From CBCPMX01 sp965120355 (lineage in GTDB: Bacteria; Bacillota; Clostridia; Oscillospirales; Oscillospiraceae): a stretch of 15,052 nucleotides of DNA. Below are positions 6,109-13,787 of this stretch, piece after piece (within the stretch, counting starts at the first letter, position 1; each line of letters starts with the position of its first letter). Under the pieces are notes generated by a model. The model made no database searches and was not told where the DNA came from. It was given only the letters and a program-made list of their open reading frames with translations. Where the stretch lies: NCBI GenBank assembly GCA_965120355.1, contig CBCPMX010000185.1, forward strand, positions 1 to 15,052, written 5' to 3'. The position numbers and the translations under genes were made by a program.

Positions 6109-7267
6109 TCTCGGTCTCCTCCTGTGACGGCTTCTGCTCCGGTTGTGAAGTCTCCCCAGGCGATGCATCCGTTTCCGGTGTATCCGCCGGCTCAGAAGCT
6201 TCTGCGGCATTTGTAGGCGACTGTGCATGGTGTTCATGATGGAAGATCACATTGAAAGCCAGCACCCCCACCACACAACAGGCAGCAATGAGGATCATGG
6301 CCTTCACCTCTCCCGACGTGGTCAGCACCACCGCGGACAGGCCCAGAATGCCGGTAATCAGATACGTGATAGCCACTGCCTGCTTCTGATTAAAGCCCAT
6401 ATCGATGAGCCGGTGATGCACGTGGCCACGATCTGCAGCCATGGGGCTCTGCCCATGGGCAATGCGGCGCAGGAACGCAAAGCAAATGTCGAAAATAGGG
6501 ACGCCTAAAATTAGAAACGGCACCGCAAAGGAAATGATTGCATACGATTTAAACAATCCCTGAACCGACATGGTCGCCAGAATATAGCCCAGAAACGTCG
6601 CGCCGGTATCCCCCATAAAGATCTTCGCCGGGTTCAGGTTGTATGGGATGAATCCCAGGCAGGCGCCCAGCAAGGCGGCCATAATGATGGCCACATTTCC
6701 CTCGGAGACCATCATGGCAATCACCAGCATGGTTCCGGCGGAAATGGCAGACACTCCCGCCGCAAGGCCATCGAGTCCGTCGATGAAGTTGACGGCGTTG
6801 GTGATGGCCACGATCCAGATGATCGTCACCGGAATAGAGAACACGCTCAGATCCAAATACGGCGCGCTGCTGAACAGATTGGGATTGGAGATCGTGTCAA
6901 TGACGCAGCCATGAGCCACTGCAATGGCCGCCGCTGCAATCTGTACAATAAACTTGGGCAGCGCACGCAGCGTCATAATGTCATCCAGAACACCCAGCAC
7001 CACAATCACCACAGCGCCCAGCAAGATGCCCTGAAGCTGCCGGTCAATGTCGGCAAACACCAGCACCGTCAGCAGAAATGCAAGAAAGATCGCCAGACCG
7101 CCCAACCGCGGAATCGGCACCTTGTGCATCCGCCGGTTGTCCTTCGGCACATCCACTGCTCCCACCTTATAAGCCAGAGATTTCACCATCGGCGTCGCCA
7201 AAAATGAAATGACGGAAGCCGCGATCATGGCCAAAAGTACGCTGCCGATCAAGTCGAACTGTGTCAT
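6095..7267 (-). CDS. Undecaprenyl-phosphate GlcNAc-1-phosphate transferase (TagO/WecA type)
   Basis: A 390-aa polytopic membrane protein of the MraY/WecA/TagO family. Diagnostic segments are R-R-M-H-K-V-P-I-P-R-L-G-G (45-57), the LDD pair (D95, D96), NAVNFIDGLDG (157-167), FMGDTG (217-222) and the WecA-type HVHH (282-285) after AADRG. It transfers GlcNAc-1-P from UDP-GlcNAc to undecaprenyl phosphate, the first step of wall teichoic acid or related glycopolymer synthesis. The adjacent 2-epimerase supports the TagO-type role rather than MraY. Residues 343-390 form an extra soluble tail, His-rich at first and then dominated by Glu, Pro, Ser and Thr, not needed for the known fold. The start at 7267 lies 17 bp after trpS and is preceded by GAGGACA. 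Confidence 0.92.
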   Translation of the reverse strand: MTQFDLIGSVLLAMIAASVISFLATPMVKSLAYKVGAVDVPKDNRRMHKVPIPRLGGLAIFLAFLLTVLVFADIDRQLQGILLGAVVIVVLGVLDDIMTLRALPKFIVQIAAAAIAVAHGCVIDTISNPNLFSSAPYLDLSVFSIPVTIIWIVAITNAVNFIDGLDGLAAGVSAISAGTMLVIAMMVSEGNVAIIMAALLGACLGFIPYNLNPAKIFMGDTGATFLGYILATMSVQGLFKSYAIISFAVPFLILGVPIFDICFAFLRRIAHGQSPMAADRGHVHHRLIDMGFNQKQAVAITYLITGILGLSAVVLTTSGEVKAMILIAACCVVGVLAFNVIFHHEHHAQSPTNAAEASEPADTPETDASPGETSQPEQKPSQEETENEET

Positions 7268-7284
7268 AACGTCTGTCCTCTCTC

Positions 7285-8289
7285 TCAGCGGGCGATAAAG
7301 CCCACTTTTTTATAGACCTTCCGCAGTGTTTTTTCCGCAACGCGGGCTGCTTTTTCCGCACCGGCGCGATAAACGCTTTCCAGATATGCTTTGTCCGCCA
7401 AAAGCCGCTCTGTTTCCTCCCGAATGGGACGGAGCACCTCTACCACCGCCTCGCCGACAACCGGCTTAAACGCGCCGTAGCCTTTTCCTTCAAATTCCGT
7501 CTCAATATCCGCAAAGGACTTGCCAGTGACGGCGGAATAGATCTGTATCAAATTGGACACACCCGGCTTTTCCTGCGGCGCAAAGCGGACGCAGCGCTCG
7601 GTATCACTGTCGGTAACGGCGCGCTTAAACTTTCGCAGAATGTCATCCGGCTTTTCCATGAGAAAGACGCATCCCTCCGGAATGGACTTGGACATCTTCG
7701 TGGCCGGATCGTTCAAACTCATAATACGGGCGCCAACCTTGGCGATATACGGCTCCGGCACCTTAAACACCTCGCCATAAATCCCGTTAAACCGTTCGGC
7801 AATATCGCGGCAGATCTCCACATGCTGCTTCTGATCTTCCCCCACCGGCACATAGTCCGGCTGATACAGCAGAATATCTGCCGCCATCAACGCGGGATAC
7901 GTGAACAGGCCAGCATTGATATTCTCCGCGTTTTTGGCCGCCTTATCCTTGAATTGGGTCATGCGGCTCAACTCTCCAAACATCGTATAGCAATCCAGCA
8001 CCCACCCCAACTGCGCGTGGGCTGGCACATGGGACTGAATGAACAGCACACATTTCTCCGGATCCAGGCCGCAGGCAATATACTGGGCAATCTGGGTCAG
8101 TGTCCGGCGGCGGAGTGCGGCTGGGTCCTGCCGCACCGTGATCGTATGCATGTCAGCCATGAAAAAGTAGCAGTCAAACGTCTCGATCATCTCCGGCCAG
8201 TGGCGGATGGCCCCCAGGTAATTGCCCAGATGCAGGTCCCCGCTGGGCTGAATGCCGGAGAGCATGACCTTTTTCACTTGTTCTTCCAT
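7285..8289 (-). CDS. trpS: Tryptophanyl-tRNA synthetase
   Basis: The 334-aa product is a class I aminoacyl-tRNA synthetase of TrpRS length. It shows SGIQPSGDLHLGNYLGA (11-27, containing the HIGH-equivalent HLGN), EDQKQHVE (151-158), which contacts the adenylate region, and KMSKS (198-202). It charges tRNA-Trp in the cytoplasm. The start at 8289 follows GAGGGG in the leader. A promoter just upstream predicts a leader of only about 40 nt, so no T-box can be present, although Firmicutes trpS genes often have one. It heads a probable operon with the TagO-like gene 17 bp downstream, an unusual partner set for a synthetase. Confidence 0.97.
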   Translation of the reverse strand: MEEQVKKVMLSGIQPSGDLHLGNYLGAIRHWPEMIETFDCYFFMADMHTITVRQDPAALRRRTLTQIAQYIACGLDPEKCVLFIQSHVPAHAQLGWVLDCYTMFGELSRMTQFKDKAAKNAENINAGLFTYPALMAADILLYQPDYVPVGEDQKQHVEICRDIAERFNGIYGEVFKVPEPYIAKVGARIMSLNDPATKMSKSIPEGCVFLMEKPDDILRKFKRAVTDSDTERCVRFAPQEKPGVSNLIQIYSAVTGKSFADIETEFEGKGYGAFKPVVGEAVVEVLRPIREETERLLADKAYLESVYRAGAEKAARVAEKTLRKVYKKVGFIAR

Positions 8290-8334
8290 TATGAAACCCC
8301 TCTTTCGATTGGATCAAATTGCATAGTTCATGTT

Positions 8335-8363
8335 ATTGTACCACATTTCTGCCCACAAGGCAA
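8335..8363 (-). promoter_or_regulatory. Extended -10 promoter of trpS
   Basis: On the minus strand TTGCCT (8363-8358), a 17-bp spacer, then TACAAT (8340-8335) preceded by TGG (extended -10). It starts directly after the stop codon of the upstream GNAT gene (8364). The predicted transcript starts near 8328, about 40 nt before trpS. Confidence 0.65.
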
Positions 8364-8909
8364 TCAGACTTGTGGTTTCCGGCACAAAAAAGTCGAAGAT
8401 GGTTCCCCGTCCCCCACATATACATACGCATATACAGACTGTGCCGCGCCAAAACGGACGAGCTGTTCCCGCAGAGAGAAGCCCAACCGCTTCAGCAGAT
8501 TACAGGACCGCCTATTGGCAGTCTGGGTTTCCGCCACCAGCCGCACCGTTCCATCTTTTTCCCTCCACGCTTCCAACAGTGCGCCAATGGCTTCCTGCGC
8601 AAGCCCCTGTCCCCAGAACGCCGGCAGGAACAGATAGGACAATTCCAGTTCTGCGGAGATATGATACGCTCCAACCATGACGAGTCCGGCGAAGGCGCCT
8701 GCACGCAGGCGCACTGCCCAGCAGCGTTCTTCGCTATCCAGATACTGCCGTGCCCTTGCTGCTGCCGCTTCTGCCGGCAGCGGACCGCCCAGGTATTGGC
8801 GCACCAGGCCGGAGCGGAACAGCGCAGCCGCCGGCCCGCAGTCCTCCAAACCAAAGCGCGTAATATGGCAACGCGGCGTCTCCAGCTGCGCGGGAAATCC
8901 GGTATGCAT
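8364..8909 (-). CDS. GNAT N-acetyltransferase, RimJ/RimL-like
   Basis: The 181-aa protein fits the GCN5-related acetyltransferase fold. Strand 4 and the pyrophosphate loop are visible as ELSYLFLPAFWGQGLAQEA (88-106, acetyl-CoA binding G-Q-G-L-A), followed by the late helix NRRSCNLLKRLGF (132-144) typical of the RimJ/RimL branch. Substrate is not predictable; family members acetylate ribosomal proteins, amino acids, polyamines or drugs. The start at 8909 is chosen for GAGGGG 7 nt upstream; a frame to 8984 adds an unlikely Arg/Lys-rich extension. The last bases abut the trpS -35 box. The 266-bp leader region upstream shows no clear promoter. Confidence 0.88.
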   Translation of the reverse strand: MHTGFPAQLETPRCHITRFGLEDCGPAAALFRSGLVRQYLGGPLPAEAAAARARQYLDSEERCWAVRLRAGAFAGLVMVGAYHISAELELSYLFLPAFWGQGLAQEAIGALLEAWREKDGTVRLVAETQTANRRSCNLLKRLGFSLREQLVRFGAAQSVYAYVYVGDGEPSSTFLCRKPQV

Positions 8910-8934
8910 CAGAATACCCCTCTTTTTGGGTCTT

Positions 8935-9024
8935 TTATGCCTTTGGACGCAGAATGCCGGAAAAGGTTCCCCTGTTCGCTGCATATTTTCCAGCGGTAAA
9001 CACGCCGGTACCAGGCAGCGTCAT
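8935..9024 (-). CDS. Possible very small gene upstream of GNAT (uncertain)
   Basis: An ATG at 9024 opens a 29-codon frame (MTLPGTGVFTAGKYAANRGT and on) ending in TAA 25 bp before the GNAT start; an in-frame ATG at 9039 would give 34 aa. A weak AGG lies 6 nt before 9024. The frame remains open further upstream, through the terminator at 9100-9158, and its codon choice looks coding-like. A remnant of a longer gene or a chance frame are both possible. No family recognised. Confidence 0.2.
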   Translation of the reverse strand: MTLPGTGVFTAGKYAANRGTFSGILRPKA

Positions 9025-9080
9025 TGGAACCTGCTTCATCTGCTCCGGTGAAGAGACAGCGAACAGTAAGCCCGGCGTGT
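9000..9080. repeat. 9-bp inverted repeat in the GNAT leader region
   Basis: ACACGCCGG (9000-9008) and CCGGCGTGT (9072-9080) are exact reverse complements enclosing 63 nt. This could close a structured leader RNA upstream of the GNAT gene, but the interior shows no clear further stems and no matching promoter was found. Confidence 0.3.
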
Positions 9081-9099
9081 CCACACGTCGACAAATCCG

Positions 9100-9158
9100 A
9101 AAAAGCCCGTCTGTACCTGCGATCCCGCTATGCGGGATCGTGTACATTCGGGCTTTTT
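9100..9158 (-). terminator. Strong factor-independent terminator after the DUF1846 gene
   Basis: A long hairpin: outer arms AAAAAGCCCG (9100-9109) and CGGGCTTTTT (9149-9158), a GTAC/GTAC step inside, and an inner perfect stem GATCCCGC (9121-9128) with GCGGGATC (9132-9139). Read on the minus strand it ends in GGGCTTTTT, 18 bp past the DUF1846 stop codon. The A-run on the other arm makes it potentially bidirectional. Confidence 0.9.
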
Positions 9159-9175
9159 GCGCTGGTGCAGATTCG

Positions 9176-10663
9176 TTACGATTTATGGAACAGCTTCGTC
9201 CCCTCATGTTTCGGCTCGCTGGTCAAATTCACGCCAAGGCTCCGGAACACCCCCTCGTCCACCGCCGAAAGAATCACGGAACTGTGCATCTCGCATCCCC
9301 GCAGCTTGTCCAGCTGCTGCAGCGCCAACTTGGCGTTTTCATCGTTAACGGCACATACGGAAAGCGCCAGCAGCATCTCGTCAGTATGCAGCCGCGGATT
9401 GGTGCTGCCCAGGTGGCAGGTTTTCAGCGTCTGAATGGGGGCAATGATCTCCGGCGAAAGCAGGTGAATGGCATCGTCAATGCCTCCCAGTACTTTCATG
9501 GCGTTGACCAGCGCATTGGCGCAAGCACCCATGAGCTGCGTGGTTCTGCCCGTCACAGCGGAACCGTCTGGCAGTTCTATGGCGGCGGCAGGACCGCCAG
9601 TGCGAGCCTCCACCTCCAGCGCCAGCTGCGCCACACGGCGGTCCGCCGTTGTCACGTCGGACTGCTGCATCAGCAGCTTCAGCTTGTAGACCGCATCATC
9701 CACACTCTTGCCCTGGGCGCCGTCTTTCAGCGCCGCATAATAGCGGCGGATAATTTCCTCCCGGGCTGCGGCGCAAACTGCATCGTCATCATAGATGCAG
9801 TAGCCCGCCATATTGACGCCCATATCCGTCGGCGATTGGTAGGGCGTCCCGCCATAGATTCGTTCATAGATCGCCTTGAGCAGGGGGAAGGCCTCCACAT
9901 CCCGGTTATAATTCACCGCCAGCTCTCCATGGGCCTCCAGGTGGAAGGGGTCGATCATATTCACGTCGGCCAGGTCCGCTGTAGCGGCTTCATAAGCCAA
10001 ATTCACCGGATGCTTCAGCGGCAGGTTCCAGATGGGGAACGTTTCAAACTTGGCGTAACCGGCAACGTGACCGCGGCGGTGCTCATTGTACAGCTGAGAC
10101 AGACAGGTCGCCAGTTTTCCGGAACCGGGTCCGGGCGCCGTCACCACCACCAGTGACCGCGTTGTTTCAATATACGCATTCCGGCCATAGCCGGCGTCGC
10201 TGACAATGGCATCCAGATTGGTGGGATAGCCCTCAATGGCATAATGGCGGTAGTGGCGTACCCCCAGCGCCGCCAAATGCTTTTCAAAGGCTTCTGCCGC
10301 AGGTTGACTGGCAAATTGGGTCAGCACTACGCCGCATACAGACAAATCATAGCTGCGGAAGATGTCAATGAGCCGCAGCACTTCCTGCTCATAGGTAATG
10401 CCCAAATCGCCGCGGGTTTTGGGCCGCTCAATGTCGTTGGCGTTAATGCAGATGACCACCTCTGCCTGTTCCCGCAGCTGCAACAGCATCCGCATTTTGC
10501 TGTCCGGCTGAAAACCGGGCAGCACACGGGAGGCGTGGTTGTCGTCATACAATTTCCCGCCAAACTCCAGATACAGCTTTCCGCCGCATTGGGCAATCCG
10601 TTTTTTAATCTGCTCCGACTGGGTACGCAGATACTGTTCATTATTGAATCCCTGCTTTTTCAT
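9176..10663 (-). CDS. DUF1846 family protein
   Basis: At 495 aa this matches the DUF1846 family, widespread in Firmicutes and of unknown biochemical role despite solved structures. Recognisable landmarks are the N-terminal F-N-N-E-Q-Y-L and the segment LYLEFGGKLYDDNHASRVLPG (30-50). A phosphate-loop-like motif T-A-P-G-P-G-S-G-K (175-183) is followed by the segment K-F-E-T-F-P-I-W-N-L-P. The late region includes an H-L-G-S-T-N-P-R-L-H-T-D-E motif. No signal peptide or membrane segment. The start at 10663 has AAGGAG 8 nt upstream and lies about 20 nt after the predicted transcription start. The gene seems monocistronic, with its own -10 box and a strong terminator. Confidence 0.93.
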   Translation of the reverse strand: MKKQGFNNEQYLRTQSEQIKKRIAQCGGKLYLEFGGKLYDDNHASRVLPGFQPDSKMRMLLQLREQAEVVICINANDIERPKTRGDLGITYEQEVLRLIDIFRSYDLSVCGVVLTQFASQPAAEAFEKHLAALGVRHYRHYAIEGYPTNLDAIVSDAGYGRNAYIETTRSLVVVTAPGPGSGKLATCLSQLYNEHRRGHVAGYAKFETFPIWNLPLKHPVNLAYEAATADLADVNMIDPFHLEAHGELAVNYNRDVEAFPLLKAIYERIYGGTPYQSPTDMGVNMAGYCIYDDDAVCAAAREEIIRRYYAALKDGAQGKSVDDAVYKLKLLMQQSDVTTADRRVAQLALEVEARTGGPAAAIELPDGSAVTGRTTQLMGACANALVNAMKVLGGIDDAIHLLSPEIIAPIQTLKTCHLGSTNPRLHTDEMLLALSVCAVNDENAKLALQQLDKLRGCEMHSSVILSAVDEGVFRSLGVNLTSEPKHEGTKLFHKS

Positions 10664-10690
10664 AACACTCGCTCCTTCACACTGTCTCCC

Positions 10691-10696
10691 ATTATA
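10691..10696 (-). promoter_or_regulatory. -10 box of the DUF1846 gene
   Basis: A perfect TATAAT on the minus strand (10696-10691), placed so that the leader would be about 20 nt and include the AAGGAG ribosome binding site. The -35 region (TTCCAT at 17 bp) is poor, so an activator may assist or transcription may be weak. Confidence 0.5.
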
Positions 10697-10755
10697 GCGC
10701 AAAATCCGACGGGATGGAAGAATATTTTCTTGTATCTCTTCACATTCCGGATGCC

Positions 10756-10794
10756 GCAGGCCGCCGCGGAGTCAATTGCTCCGCGGCGGCCTGC
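10756..10794 (-). terminator. Perfect 16-bp GC-rich hairpin downstream of gltX
   Basis: Arms 10756-10771 and 10779-10794 are exact reverse complements (GCAGGCCGCCGCGGAG), with a 7-nt loop tcaattg. It lies 45 bp beyond the gltX stop. No T-tract follows on the minus strand (GGCATCCGG), so it is an I-shaped or mRNA-protecting hairpin rather than a classical terminator. It sits between gltX and the DUF1846 promoter. Confidence 0.6.
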
Positions 10795-10839
10795 AGCCAG
10801 TATCCATTGTAGGCATCCGCCGGTGTCAATATCGGGAAC

Positions 10840-12321
10840 TTAAGACAGCCGGGCAATGCCGTCGCGCAGACGGCGCAGAGATTCCTCTTTGCCCAGCAGC
10901 GCGCAGATCTCCACAGCGCCGCCGGGAGTGGACTGCTTACCTGAGACAGCCACGCGGGCCGGCCACAGCACCACGCCGTTTTTGACCCCCAGCTGCGCCA
11001 CAACCCCAAACAGCGCATCGTGGATGGTCGTTTCATTCCAATCCGTCAGCGCCTCCAGAGCAGGCACAACAGCCTGCAGTGAGGTCAGGGAGTTTTCTGC
11101 GTTGGTCTTCATCTTTTTATGGGTGTACATGGCGATGTCATACTCCGGCAGCGCCTCCAGGAAATCCACCCGTTCCGGCAGATCCGTCAGCACCTCGCAC
11201 CGGGACTGGACCAGCGCCGCTACAGCCCGCAAGTCAATCTGCGCAGTAGGGATGGCCTTGCGAAGATACGGCAGGGCCGCTTCGTAAAAGGCATCCGGTT
11301 CCATGGCTTTGAGATACTCGGTGTTCATCCACTTCAGCTTGGCCAGGTCAAATACCGCAGGCGATTTGGAAATTCCCTTGATATCAAACGCTTCAATCAG
11401 CTCGGGCATGGTAAAAATCTCTTGCTCTCCGCCTGGGCTCCAACCACACAGGGCCACATAGTTGACCACAGCTTTGGAGAGATAGCCCTGCTCGATCAGA
11501 TCCTCATAGGACGGATCACCCTTGCGCTTGGACATTTTGCGCACCGTATGGGTTTCCGCGTCCTGAATCATGACGGAAGAACAGTGAATATAAGTTGGAA
11601 TCTCCCAGCCAAACGCCTGATACAGCAAATTGTATTTCGGCGCAGAGGACAGGTATTCGCTGCCGCGCACCACATGTGTAATCCCCATGAGATGGTCGTC
11701 AATGACATTGGCAAAGTTATATGTGGGCAGGCCGTCTGATTTCATCAGAATCTGGTCGTCCAGATCGGCATTGGGGACTGTGATTTCCCCATATACGGCG
11801 TCCACAAAGGTGGTGCTTCCCTCTCGGGGGATTTTCTGTCGAATAACATAGGGATGGCCGGCATCCAGATGGGCCTGGATCTCCTCTGGGCTGAGGGTGC
11901 GGCAGGGATCCTCGCCGCGGTCAAAGTCCCCAGTGTCCTCTTCAGAGGCAGTTTTCTCACAGAAGCAGCGATACGCCGCGCCTTTTTCCACCAGCAGCTC
12001 CGCATACTTGCCATATATGCCGCGGCGCTCAGTCTGGATATAGGGGCCGACAGGGCCGCCCACATCGGGCCCCTCATCGTGCTCCAAGCCGCATTCCTGC
12101 AAAGTTTTATAAATGACATCCACTGCGTCTTCCACCAGACGGCCCTGATCCGTGTCTTCGATACGCAGGATGAACTCGCCGCCCATATGGCGGGCAATCA
12201 AATAGGTATACAGCGCTGTACGCAAATTGCCCACATGCATATACCCGGTGGGGGAAGGGGCAAAGCGCGTACGAACCCGGCCCTTGGGAATGCGCGCTTC
12301 CATCTCCTCAAAATACGTCAT
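10840..12321 (-). CDS. gltX: Glutamyl-tRNA synthetase
   Basis: The 493-aa product is a bacterial GluRS of normal length. It shows RTRFAPSPTGYMHVGN (17-32, HIGH-equivalent), FILRIEDTDQ (50-59) and KMSKR (262-266). Cys at 119, 121 and 140 resemble the zinc-binding pattern of some GluRS. The LPTYNFANVIDDHLMGITHVVRGSEYL stretch is typical of the family. It attaches glutamate to tRNA-Glu, and in Clostridia often also to tRNA-Gln for later amidation. The start at 12321 has GGAGGAATCCTA directly upstream. Its promoter predicts a leader of about 50 nt, too short for a T-box. The gene appears to be transcribed alone and ends before a strong hairpin. Confidence 0.97.
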   Translation of the reverse strand: MTYFEEMEARIPKGRVRTRFAPSPTGYMHVGNLRTALYTYLIARHMGGEFILRIEDTDQGRLVEDAVDVIYKTLQECGLEHDEGPDVGGPVGPYIQTERRGIYGKYAELLVEKGAAYRCFCEKTASEEDTGDFDRGEDPCRTLSPEEIQAHLDAGHPYVIRQKIPREGSTTFVDAVYGEITVPNADLDDQILMKSDGLPTYNFANVIDDHLMGITHVVRGSEYLSSAPKYNLLYQAFGWEIPTYIHCSSVMIQDAETHTVRKMSKRKGDPSYEDLIEQGYLSKAVVNYVALCGWSPGGEQEIFTMPELIEAFDIKGISKSPAVFDLAKLKWMNTEYLKAMEPDAFYEAALPYLRKAIPTAQIDLRAVAALVQSRCEVLTDLPERVDFLEALPEYDIAMYTHKKMKTNAENSLTSLQAVVPALEALTDWNETTIHDALFGVVAQLGVKNGVVLWPARVAVSGKQSTPGGAVEICALLGKEESLRRLRDGIARLS

Positions 12322-12378
12322 TAGGATTCCTCCAATTTCCCTCGCAGACAGGCTGTCCGCGCCACAGTTCTGCCCTCT

Positions 12379-12406
12379 ATTATATTTTCTGTGGACAAAA
12401 TGTCAA
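12379..12406 (-). promoter_or_regulatory. Near-perfect sigma-A promoter of gltX
   Basis: On the minus strand, TTGACA (12406-12401), a 16-bp spacer and TATAAT (12384-12379): both hexamers are exact consensus. The transcript would start near 12372, about 50 nt before the gltX start codon. Confidence 0.85.
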
Positions 12407-12557
12407 GCCGATCTGCCGAAAAATCGGCAAATCAGCCTGAAATTCAGAGACGTCTTAACCCCAGCATCACCGGAACGCCGCACAAGCGGCCCCTGCTTCC
12501 GGCTCCGCCATGGCCGCACTTCTTTCGGAAACATTGCCGGTTCCCGCTGATCTCCTG
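12407..12557. other. Divergent gltX/prfB promoter spacer with hairpin
   Basis: The 150 bp between the two divergent promoters hold no credible gene. A stem with arms CCGGAA (12470-12475) and TTCCGG (12497-12502) encloses an inner stem GCCGC (12477-12481) with GCGGC (12486-12490). A smaller TGCCGA-AAAA-TCGGCA hairpin lies at 12414-12429, just upstream of the gltX -35. Whether these are regulatory is unknown. Confidence 0.45.
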
Positions 12558-12586
12558 TTGAAAATCCCATATCTGTGTGGTATACT
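12558..12586 (+). promoter_or_regulatory. Extended -10 promoter of prfB
   Basis: TTGAAA (12558-12563), a 17-bp spacer, then TATACT (12581-12586), preceded by TGG (extended -10). The transcription start is expected near 12593, about 60-70 nt before the chosen prfB start. This argues against the longer prfB frame that begins within the promoter region. Confidence 0.75.
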
Positions 12587-12653
12587 AATTGGTAGTATGC
12601 GCAAATTTACGCCGCAGCGGTCCTGCGGCAAACTTTTTGAGTTTGAGAGTGAT

Positions 12654-13787
12654 ATGTGTATGATGATCCAATTCGACGAATATAAGAATAAGCTGAACGA
12701 CTTGAAGCCCGGCCTGGAAGCTTTGGAGGCATCTCTGGGACTGGCTTCCGCCAAGGATGAGCTGGAGCGGCTCCACGCCATGGCCGCTGCCGAAGGATTT
12801 TGGAATGACCTGGATAACTCCCAGAAAGTACTCCAGCGCACCAAAGCCCTGGAAAACAAATGCAGCAACTATGAAAAAATGTGCGCCGACTGGGAAGACC
12901 TGTACACCATCTGTGAGATGGCCCTGGAGGAAAACGACGACTCCATGCTGCCGGAACTGGAATCCGGTTATGCCTCTCTGGAAAAGCGGATGGAGGACGC
13001 CCGGTTGGAAACCCTGCTCACCGGCGAATATGATTCCAACAACGCGCTGTTGTCATTCCACGCCGGCGCCGGCGGCACCGAGGCCCAGGACTGGTGCGAA
13101 ATGCTCTACCGGATGTACACCCGCTGGGCAGAGCGCCATGGCTACACCTATAAAATTCTGGACTATCTGGACGGCGACGAAGCCGGACTGAAGTCTGCCG
13201 ATATTTTAATTGAAGGCCCCAACGCCTACGGTTTTCTCAAGAGTGAAAACGGCGTACACCGGCTGGTACGAATTTCTCCTTTTGACTCGTCAGGCCGGCG
13301 CCATACTTCCTTCTCCGCTGTGGAGGTCATTCCCGAAATCGACGACAACGTGGAGGTAGAGATACGTCCGGAGGACATTGAAATGCAGGTCTACCGTTCC
13401 TCTGGCGCCGGTGGCCAGCACATCAACAAGACCTCGTCCGCCGTCCGGCTGATTCACAAACCCACCGGCATTGTGGTGGCCTGTCAGACGGAGCGCAGTC
13501 AATTCCAGAACAAAGAAAACTGCATGCGGATGCTGCGTTCCAAGCTGGTGGAGATTAAAGAGCGGGAGCACTACGACAAGATTTCCGACATCAAGGGCGA
13601 CCAGAAAAAAATTGAATGGGGCAGTCAGATCCGTTCCTACGTCTTCATGCCCTATACTCTGGCCAAGGACACCCGCACCGGCTTTGAAAACACCAATATC
13701 AACGCGGTCATGGACGGCGATCTGGATGGCTTCATCAACGCCTACCTCACCTGTGCCGCCACCGGCAATTGGGCGACAAAATCATGA
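12654..13787 (+). CDS. prfB: Peptide chain release factor 2
   Basis: The 377-aa product is a class I release factor recognising UGA and UAA. Numbering from 12654, it has the stop-codon reading motif SPF (208-210, in RISPFDSSGRRHTSF) typical of RF2, and GAGGQ (251-255), the catalytic GGQ that triggers peptide release in the ribosome. The coiled-coil N-terminal domain lies before residue 130. It is encoded in a single frame: no in-frame UGA or CUU-UGA slip site near codon 25, so the usual programmed +1 frameshift autoregulation is absent. The start is uncertain among ATGs at 12654, 12660 and 12663; GAGAG at 12645-12649 supports the first two. It overlaps the next gene by 4 bp. Confidence 0.95.
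   Translation: MCMMIQFDEYKNKLNDLKPGLEALEASLGLASAKDELERLHAMAAAEGFWNDLDNSQKVLQRTKALENKCSNYEKMCADWEDLYTICEMALEENDDSMLPELESGYASLEKRMEDARLETLLTGEYDSNNALLSFHAGAGGTEAQDWCEMLYRMYTRWAERHGYTYKILDYLDGDEAGLKSADILIEGPNAYGFLKSENGVHRLVRISPFDSSGRRHTSFSAVEVIPEIDDNVEVEIRPEDIEMQVYRSSGAGGQHINKTSSAVRLIHKPTGIVVACQTERSQFQNKENCMRMLRSKLVEIKEREHYDKISDIKGDQKKIEWGSQIRSYVFMPYTLAKDTRTGFENTNINAVMDGDLDGFINAYLTCAATGNWATKS

Noticed and set aside
5665..6216. Plus-strand frame opposite wecB
   Set aside because: Antisense shadow of a gene with unmistakable epimerase motifs.
8954..10156. Plus-strand frame of 400 codons opposite the DUF1846 gene
   Set aside because: It is a shadow of the well-supported minus-strand gene; its start runs through a strong terminator and the protein is His/Gln/Arg-rich with no domain.
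12510..12653. N-terminal extension of prfB
   Set aside because: The upstream part overlaps the predicted promoter, lacks a ribosome binding site and is not part of the RF2 family.
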